A DNA stretch of 64,000 bases from Lotus japonicus. Lineage: Eukaryota > Streptophyta > Magnoliopsida > Fabales > Fabaceae. Location: positions 107,477,760 to 107,541,759 of the forward strand of contig NC_080041.1 of NCBI RefSeq assembly GCF_012489685.1, given 5' to 3'. Positions 56,961 through 64,000 of this stretch are shown piece after piece. The notes under the pieces were generated by a model that made no database searches, was not told where the DNA came from, and was given only the letters and a program-made list of their open reading frames with translations. Within the stretch, counting starts at the first letter, position 1. Every line of letters starts with the position of its first letter. The position numbers and the translations under genes are program-made.

Positions 56961-59287
56961 AAAATATCTTGTTAATATAGAGAAGTAAATAATTACTATG
57001 CAAAAATTGCCAATTAACATCGGCACTAATTAGACAAAAATCAGCACTATGATCAATTTAGCTTCAGCATTAGGACTAAAACTTTCAAATGATGTTGGTA
57101 AAATTCACATGTGATTGAGTTTTCTCTGTTCTAGGGTAAAATTTATACTTTAAATATAAATCAAATAGAAACTCCTAAATATTAAACCCTGTATCCAATA
57201 CAAAATTAGGAGCATATATATGAAGATTAGAAAAACACATCTAACTCATTTCATTAAGTTCATTAAGTATAAACAGTTAAACACCCATACATGCAACTTG
57301 CCAAGAAACAAGGAGAAGGATGATAAAATATGTTATCTTTGTTCCTTTTTGAATTCACTATTGGTCACAGAAAATACACGTGGGGCGGTGACTAGCTAGT
57401 GGCACTCTGAACGACCGTCTTCCTTCCACATCTCATGCCATGTCTATCCCTCACCCTTGATCCTACCCCATGATTTTTCCCTGTCTGTTTCAATGTCAAC
57501 TTGTTATAGCTAGTGTGTCACTCTTTATTTGATTCCATGCCAAGAAGCATTTGTCCTCTCCAATCTTTCATGCATGCGGCACATATATATATAATAGTAT
57601 ATCTTGTATTGATTATGTAGATGCAGAATCTTCTTTCACATGAAACAATTCTTATGCTGAAATCAGAAACATTCATGTAATGAAAAGATAATTATATCTT
57701 AATGAAATTTTTTTTATTCATAATACTCAAACTTAGAACATTATTCGAATAAAATTAAACATATGTCATATTAACCAACTATGTAAGCAAGTCCTATTTT
57801 AATATTTGTAAGATATTAATCCTAAATTTCAACAACCAATTAAAATGTGTTAGTCTTAAGGGGTTGTTGCTAACCCTCTTCAAAACATAAAGCTGGGACT
57901 GGGAGAATTTGGAATAGTGAAGAGAAGAGAGTGCTGTACTTCACTTTCCAAATGGGGAAAGCATATATTAAAAGGTATTCTCCAAAATGGGATAAGTCTA
58001 GGTTGGCTGCCATACTTATTCCTGACAGATAACGATGCACCCTGCAACAATTATTGGCAGCTGTACTATCTCTCACTGTCCATTTTGCAGAGAATAATTA
58101 AAGTGGTCTCTTTTTTTTTTTTGACACGGTTCTTTCCATTTCAAACAATTCTAAAGGAATAAAGACACTGTCTCACTTCCATGGTGAGTGGAAGATAAGT
58201 AAGAAAGGGAAAGAAAAAGGGATTTGGATCCCTCTCCAAGAAAAAGTGGAAAAGAAAAAGCTTAAATAAGTTGTCAGTGCAACATTTTGCACTTAGATTT
58301 AGTTTGGATCTCTCCCCGACTCCCCTCTAACTAATATGATTTTGGTATCTATATTCACATATACCTTTAGTTTTAGCTAGTCTCTGTTCTATAATATCTC
58401 TTGTTAATTAACCAGTGACGTGGTGAAATGAGAAGCAAAATAAAATAGCATAAATTAAATTAGTTTAATTTGAATATTATTCATAGGGATGAAGAGGGGT
58501 TAAGTATTAGAGACTTGGAGTAATTTAGTACTAATGTTTTGCTTGGCGTTTGAGGTTATCGTTGCGCAATGAGAATTTATGGGAAAATGTTTTAAAAGTG
58601 AGTTATGGTAACATAGTTATTTGTTTAATAAAGGGACTTTTTGAAAGGGGATAATATTTGGAGGGCATCAATTATCTATATTGAGTTTGAGATTAATTGG
58701 ATTTTAAAAATATGATTTGTTAGTTTGGAAAGTGGAGTTAGGATGCGGTTTTAGTTGGACCTGTGAGTTGGGGAGGAGGTATTAATTAGGTAAATAGTTT
58801 CTTGGGCTATCATTATTTTTGAACAAAAAGAAAGTAAGGCGACTAAGGTGGGAAAGTAGGAGAATGGTGAATGGATGGGATCTAGTATGGAGCTAGAAGG
58901 AAACTATTTGAATAAGAAGTACCACTTCTTAACTCTTCGTTGCAGGTTATCACATGATAAATATTGCTGAAAACAAGATGTCTCGGCCGTATTATTGATG
59001 CACTCAACTTATGCGATCAAAATAATTTTGGGTGATAGACTTTTTCTAAAGATCCTTTTGTCTAAGATGGCACTGCCAAAAATCACGGTGTTTATGGACA
59101 GGAATCATGTTCTCATTTGTTGTTTTCTTGCTCTGTTTCTCAATCAGTTTGACAACAATGTCTTTATTAGCTTGGTGTATACATATGATGACTGTCAAAC
59201 CAATTTTTCACAATTCATTGTGTTCTTTTATGGAAAGCTTTCAAGGAAGGTCTTGTTAGCCTTGTGGTTTGCATTTCTTTATTATTT
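56961..59287. other. intergenic, no gene recognised
   Basis: Stretches at 57360-57560 and 57870-58180 are less AT-rich and could be transcribed, but neither holds a convincing reading frame, known microRNA or tRNA. Open frames at 57917-58162 and 58995-59390 lack family features. Confidence 0.4.
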
Positions 59288-59495
59288 GTTTTTTTTAACT
59301 AAAATTATTTCATTGAACTTAAATTGGCATGAAGTCATTACATTAAAGTCAAAAGATTCAAACAAACCCAAAGGACCTTCCTCCAACTAAATAAAGTCCG
59401 ACAGAGAAGAAGCATTTCGGGCCATGTAATTAGCTGTGGAATTTCCTTCCCTATGGATAAAAGATAAGTCTACATAATCAAACAAATGCAAAAGA
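59288..59495 (-). pseudogene. LINE tail with RNase H C-terminus remnant
   Basis: The minus-strand translation HLFDYVDLSFIHREGNSTAN then YMARNASSLSDFI, stop, LEEGPLGLFESFDF parallels the RNase H end inside the Helitron (VRREGNSCADYLSRNAST ... IEEGPPELSSF). The 3' end is a poly-A run (T-run 59288-59297). Severely truncated. Confidence 0.65.
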
Positions 59496-59499
59496 GAAA

Positions 59500-61380
59500 T
59501 ATATGGTCATTTGGTGTGTAAGTAATGATTTTATTATTGAGGATATGAGTTTATGTATTCCATCACTTCTGGCATGGTCTTGGCTTATGGGTTTAGTTTT
59601 TTTTTTTTTTTTTGATAATGTTTAGTTTTTCTTTTGTTAATTGATATAAACAACCTTTAATTTTTTTAATAGGTTAGTCTTATATATGGGTCAGGGTACC
59701 ATTGTATGCCCTTTTATATAGGATTCTTTGGCTTATAAAAGAAAATTAGTGATGGGACTCACGTCGGCATTATCACATTCCTAGCTAGAGAGTAACTTTA
59801 TATGAAATATTTTGTTTCGAAAATAGTTAAATTTTTATATTAAAAATTTACTTTAAATTATAGTTTTGCAAACTCTAAATTTTTCTATATATAAAAAGTG
59901 CTAGCTATCATATTTGATTTGACAGCAAAGTCAATCATATAAGATTACTCTACACTCGTGGTGATCGTAACGTGACTCTTTAACAATGGAATATTATAAA
60001 ATGATGACCAAAACCTAATTATATGTAAAGTAGGGTCAAACCCATAAAAGTTAGATTGTGGAAACCAAAATTACTTTTTTTTTTGTACCAAAATTACTTT
60101 TAAATGTATTGTTACTAAAAACTTATTTAAGACAGTATGTTGCATCATTCATTTTAACTTCCTCTTAAGATACCTCTTCTCCCCAATAAATTTTATTTAT
60201 CTTCCCCGTCAATATGTAAACAACTAGAGTTTGGAATACAAAAATGTCTCATCACATAAGATGAGATAGCTTGGACTATCAATTTGGTAAGAACCTCTTT
60301 ATCTGCTCTATATAATATTTTCTCTTTTTTTTTTTAGTTTCTTCCAGACCTCTATATCAGCCGTCTTTACTCCTGAAAGCCTTCTAAACTCATCATTTAC
60401 GAAAACGAAAGTTGTAACTTATCAAAATTAATCTTCTAGCCGGAAGCTCATCAATATGATTCATCTCTTCAAACGAAGCTCTAATGAAGATAATACTATT
60501 AACTGCAAATAAAATATGAGAAATAATAGGTGCATCTTGTGCTATCCTCAGACCATGCTCATTCCTCGATAGATTTAAAAACTTGCATACCTTGTGGATT
60601 TGAACCAATTTTTGGGACAAGTATTTCTCCCTCCTGTATGCAAATGTTCCGTATTAGTAGTAGTAGTAGTGTTTATGATGACACAGCTTATTTTTGAAAT
60701 TGGGCCTTTCACCAAAATTCTGTTAATTGATTCCCAATCAATACATAAACTTTCCCAACCCTTACTCTATCTTGTATTGGCTGGGCCTTAGCCCATTTTC
60801 TATGAACGAAGTAACAATATTTGACAAAAATATAAGTTCTCTACCCAACTGCAACCAAAAAAATGAAAATGATAATGCTGCTTTCCCCAAAATTATTGAA
60901 GTAATTAGGAGTATTAGAATGAAATGAACTGTTTAATTCATTGTGAATCATAACAGTACAAAGGTTATATAGTTCAATGTGAATTATACTACAAAGTACT
61001 AACTAAGTAACTACTTAATACTAGTTTCGGTTAATTAAACCAACTGCTTACAATCATAGCTAAACTAACTAACTGAATCGCTGTGTAGTCAATTTCGGTG
61101 TGCTTTATGCGTTCATGAAAGGTTGAATTGGCAGCAATGTGGCAGGAAGATCGGATATGAGAGAATGAAGGTAAGACTTTTGGTTTATGTTTAAATGACT
61201 GAAATTCAGTGGATTTTGTTCATTGCAAACTTCAGAAATTGTCCCAGCCACATTTAATTTAGAAAGGATATGCTTGATGAAGCATTGAAGAGGAAAACAG
61301 TGGTAGCAATTCCTCTGTTAATCCAGCTTTGCAAATTTCTCCCAGCAGCAGCTTCAACCTAACTTCATAACACCACATTC
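59500..61380. other. intergenic, no gene seen; short (TAG)n at about 60655-60668
   Basis: AT-rich, with T-runs at about 59600 and 60320. A short TAG trinucleotide repeat lies at about 60655. No supported reading frame. Confidence 0.4.
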
Positions 61381-61384
61381 GGAA

Positions 61385-61522
61385 GCGTTTCAAGAGGGGG
61401 ACATAAGGGCGGGAAATGAAGGGTGAATGAGACAAAGTTCAAACCCTAGTGAACTAATTTACTAACATTGTTCACTAATATTTGCCTATATAAAAGAAGA
61501 GAGAGAGAGAGAGAGAGAGAGA
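61385..61522 (+). mobile_element. SINE fragment followed by a (GA)n microsatellite
   Basis: B-box-like GTTCAAACCCTAG and the 3' end TTCACTAATATTTGCCTATA are shared with the SINEs at 4.0 and 35.7 kb. A (GA)n run of about 13 units (61496-61522) follows directly, perhaps grown from the SINE tail. Confidence 0.5.
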
Positions 61523-62436
61523 ATGTCAAAGGAAACCTGTGATTATGCTTGCTAAAATTTTATCCCATTAACACATCTCTATTGAGACAACAATTGAAGC
61601 AAGAAGCTCAGACTCCAATTCCAAACAGTTTCTTCAAAGGTAGATACTCCTTTTGATTGGTATTAGCAATTTAGCATATCCCTTTTATACATGGGAACAA
61701 TTATGCTAACAGATTAAGGCCCCGTTTGAAGAGTTCATTGAAATTTATTTTATAGCATAAGCAGTTATGGAGAGCTTATATATATAGTTTATGCCTCACT
61801 TTTGGCCATAGCTATTTTATTACATTCACAAGTCTCGACAACTACGATTTCTAAGATAAGGATATCAAAACACTTTGAAAGATTCATAACATATCAAAGG
61901 GAAGACAATATCATTAACTAAAAATTAAATATTGGCTCTATCCACCCTTTTCTAGATTACATCCAACCACCAACATAATCAGATTTTCCAATCTTTTTAA
62001 GTCACATTGTTTACAGCTTTTTGTTCAAGCAAACAAAATCAGTATCAGTATAGTTAAAAAATACACAAAAGAAACACCAAATGCTACAATGTTCAACACT
62101 GAAACTATATATTAGATATTGGGTTGTGTCATTGTACATACTACATTGTTAAGATTTGATTCACATCATTAAGCAGCAGAATTTGTGTGGCAGTTCCATA
62201 TCTCAGGTTAGATAAAATTCCATATCTCATTTTGATAGCAGAAATCACTCTGCTGACTTATTTGGAAACATATTACTGATGAATGTCCACAATAATCAGT
62301 CCATTCCGAAGAGTGTTCTGTTTTTTTCTTTACCAAGAAAGACATCAACCATTTGAAAAGCAACCACAAACCCAGTTAGCTTGTACTAGTTGCCATTTCT
62401 ACTCACGTCCACCCCATCTCAGCAACAAGGTGTCAA

Positions 62437-62584
62437 TCTAGAGTCGGTCTAGTGGCAAGCAAGTTTGGCTCCTTTATGAGATCACAAGTTCGAATTCTGA
62501 GAAATACATGTGTTGAAAGAGACATTCAACTATTTCTTGAAATAGGTAGCAACATCCTTCAAATAGTAAGTAAAGTGTAAAAAC
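62437..62584 (+). mobile_element. tRNA-derived SINE, second type
   Basis: GAGTCGGTCTAGTGGCAAGC (A-box-like) and CACAAGTTCGAATTCTGAG (B-box) have tRNA-type spacing, followed by a tail with GTAAAGTGTAAAAACC. Confidence 0.5.
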
Positions 62585-63162
62585 CTTTTCATGTGGTATG
62601 ATGTTTTTAACGTGATGGAAAAAAGGGATAGCGAGTTAAATCCAGCTAGCTATGCATCATCAAGCAAAGGTACCTGAATATGGATGGAAATCATAGTCCT
62701 TGTAGTCCATGTTCCAGATTCATCAATTCATTTTCAACTCAGCTAGTAAATGAAGTTATTCCACCTAAAGATAGATCATGTGGTTGGATCTTAGTATGAA
62801 GTTAAACCAATTACGGACATCCAAATTTGAAAATAGCTATTTGCAACTCATCTTAGTTTCCAATTACTCCCTAGTTTTTATTAGTTATTGTTCTTGGGTT
62901 TGCTCTCAAGGAGTTATGGTCATTAGCATCACAATCTCATGGTAGTATTAGGAATATTGCTGTTAGTAGATCCATGAGTGTTATCAATTTCAGAGTTACA
63001 CAGACTTACAGGAAGTTGGTTTCTTATCAGATCTTGTTGCATAATAGTACACTTTGCACTATATCATCATTATAATCAATTGGGTTTATCTCTTGTTGCA
63101 TAATACACACGTCACATCATCTCAACATTGAACCTTCAGGGTGGTTCTTCCTTTACCTGCTG

Positions 63163-63228
63163 TATCAAGAACTCCCTTTTCCCTTTGCCTTGTACCATCT
63201 CAAAGGACTCCAACTTTGCCCCCATTGC
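63163..63228 (-). other. candidate downstream exon of the MIR482 primary transcript
   Basis: The minus strand has TTTGAACAG before GGCAATGGGG at 63228 and CAGCAG before GTAAAG at 63163, plausible splice sites. The stretch is less AT-rich and open for 22-23 codons from an internal ATG (MGAKLESFEMVQGKGKREFL). Known plant MIR genes often have such exons. Coding meaning is doubtful. Confidence 0.3.
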
Positions 63229-63582
63229 CCTGTTCAAAGTTTGATGTATGAACAAGTAAACAAACTAAAAAAGTCAATACAATCATCAAATTCAAAAGAA
63301 ACACTAAACACTGAGATGATTCAACATGTCAACTATAGATCAGACATCAGGGTAGCTGTATAGTGTATAGAGGTAGATAAGGATTTGAAGTCACATGCTT
63401 AAGCAGTAACATATCATATTTTATCATATCAAAGGAAAATTACCAATTACAGATCTCAAATCTAAGGACAATTAAACAAGATCCTGCATGAGTAAAAGAT
63501 GTAGAGAGAAAACAATTAAGCAGTGTTTGGGTGGAAAATGAAGAAGTGAGATTCAGAGAGCAAAGGGAAAGGGAGTAGCCAT

Positions 63583-63681
63583 TAGAAATTATAGGAATGG
63601 GCGGAATTGGAAAGAAAGCAACACAGAGAGGTTGAGTCTCTGAGTGTTGTCTCTCCAACCAACCCATTCCCACAACTTCTA
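63583..63681 (-). ncRNA. MIR482: MIR482/MIR2118 microRNA precursor hairpin
   Basis: On the minus strand AGAAGTTGTGGGAATGGG pairs with CCCATTCCTATAATTTCT, giving a stem of about 35 bp with a loop around GACTCAACC. The 3' arm holds the mature 22-nt sequence at 63613-63592 (starts TTTCCAATTCCGCCC, ends CATTCCTA), the miR482/2118 signature, close to the soybean miR482 variant as I recall it. The 5' arm holds the partner GGAATGGGTTGGTTGGAGAG at 63670-63649. Known role: targets the P-loop region of NBS-LRR resistance genes and, being 22 nt, triggers phased secondary siRNAs. The minus-strand 83-codon open frame over this region is not a protein gene. Confidence 0.9.
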
Positions 63682-63757
63682 ACAGGTTCAATCTCCCATT
63701 CCCAGCTCAGTGTTTTCCTGCCGCAACACACTATGCTATCAGAAGGAGAAATGAGCC

Positions 63758-63766
63758 TTATATATA
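63758..63766 (-). promoter_or_regulatory. TATA box of the MIR482/2118 gene
   Basis: The minus strand reads GGCTATATATAAGGC. A transcription start near 63730 would place the hairpin about 50 bases into the primary transcript. Confidence 0.7.
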
Positions 63767-64000
63767 GCCCTTACCTCAAAACCTAACCCTAATTCACGGG
63801 TTAATTTACTGCATGTTTGGTTAGGTGAGGGATTAGAGCAAACGTGATTTCATCTCAGATCTCAGTTGAAGTTTTTATTTTTTGAACTTAACATAAATTG
63901 AGTTCAATAGAAATACAAGCATGTGAAGCAACGTGTACACGTGAGAAAGCACACTTTTCCACAAATAAATCGAGCTGTACAAATTTCCTACAGTAACTTT

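Noticed and set aside
58995..59390. 131-codon plus-strand open frame
   Set aside because: Its 3' part is the antisense of a LINE RNase H remnant; the rest shows no family features.
63440..63691. 83-codon minus-strand open frame
   Set aside because: It covers the MIR482/2118 hairpin, and its sequence is explained by the microRNA arms and a T/C-rich transcript.

Overview
This is nuclear DNA from a flowering plant, very probably a eudicot and most likely a legume. It is AT-rich and intron-rich, dense in plant-type transposons (Helitron, MULE, Stowaway, hAT-like, TRIM, SINE, LINE, Ty3/gypsy LTR), and carries plant MATE transporter genes and two conserved plant microRNA genes. The legume assignment is an inference, resting mainly on the miR482 variant and the SINE and TRIM types; the species cannot be named from the sequence alone.

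Layout. 0-20 kb is transposon-rich intergenic DNA. It holds the 3' LTR of a retrotransposon at the left edge, a SINE split by a MITE, one or two Helitrons, a MULE-type element with a 9-bp target duplication, and a decayed MuDR-type transposase (17.5-19.6 kb, minus strand). The main object is a 6.5-kb Helitron at 9809-16307, whose limits are set by a related uninterrupted copy of the target sequence at 1.2-1.5 kb.

20.5-49.4 kb is a tandem, same-strand cluster of MATE (DETOXIFICATION-type) efflux transporter genes sharing one seven-exon structure: MATE-A (20507-24033, 483 codons plus stop), MATE-B (26857-30523, 485), MATE-C (36215-39671, 488) and MATE-D (41619-49357, 478 in the preferred model). 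B and C are a recent 4.2-4.4 kb segmental duplication with a 446-bp identical tract that suggests gene conversion. MATE-D is unusual: an intact first exon lies 3.1 kb upstream of exon 2, and a second first exon between them carries an in-frame stop, so the locus looks like the remains of two genes joined into one.

49.4-64 kb has no protein gene I can support but holds two microRNA genes on the minus strand: a MIR156/157 hairpin at 51.3 kb (targets in plants: SPL transcription factors) and a MIR482/2118 hairpin at 63.6 kb (targets: NBS-LRR resistance genes). Each has a good TATA box upstream. Between them are nested Stowaway MITEs, hAT-like MITEs, LINE and SINE fragments.

The MATE genes probably export small molecules or toxins across the plasma or vacuolar membrane by cation antiport. 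The microRNA genes are functionally unrelated neighbours. All coordinates, splice sites and repeat alignments were worked out by eye from the sequence.
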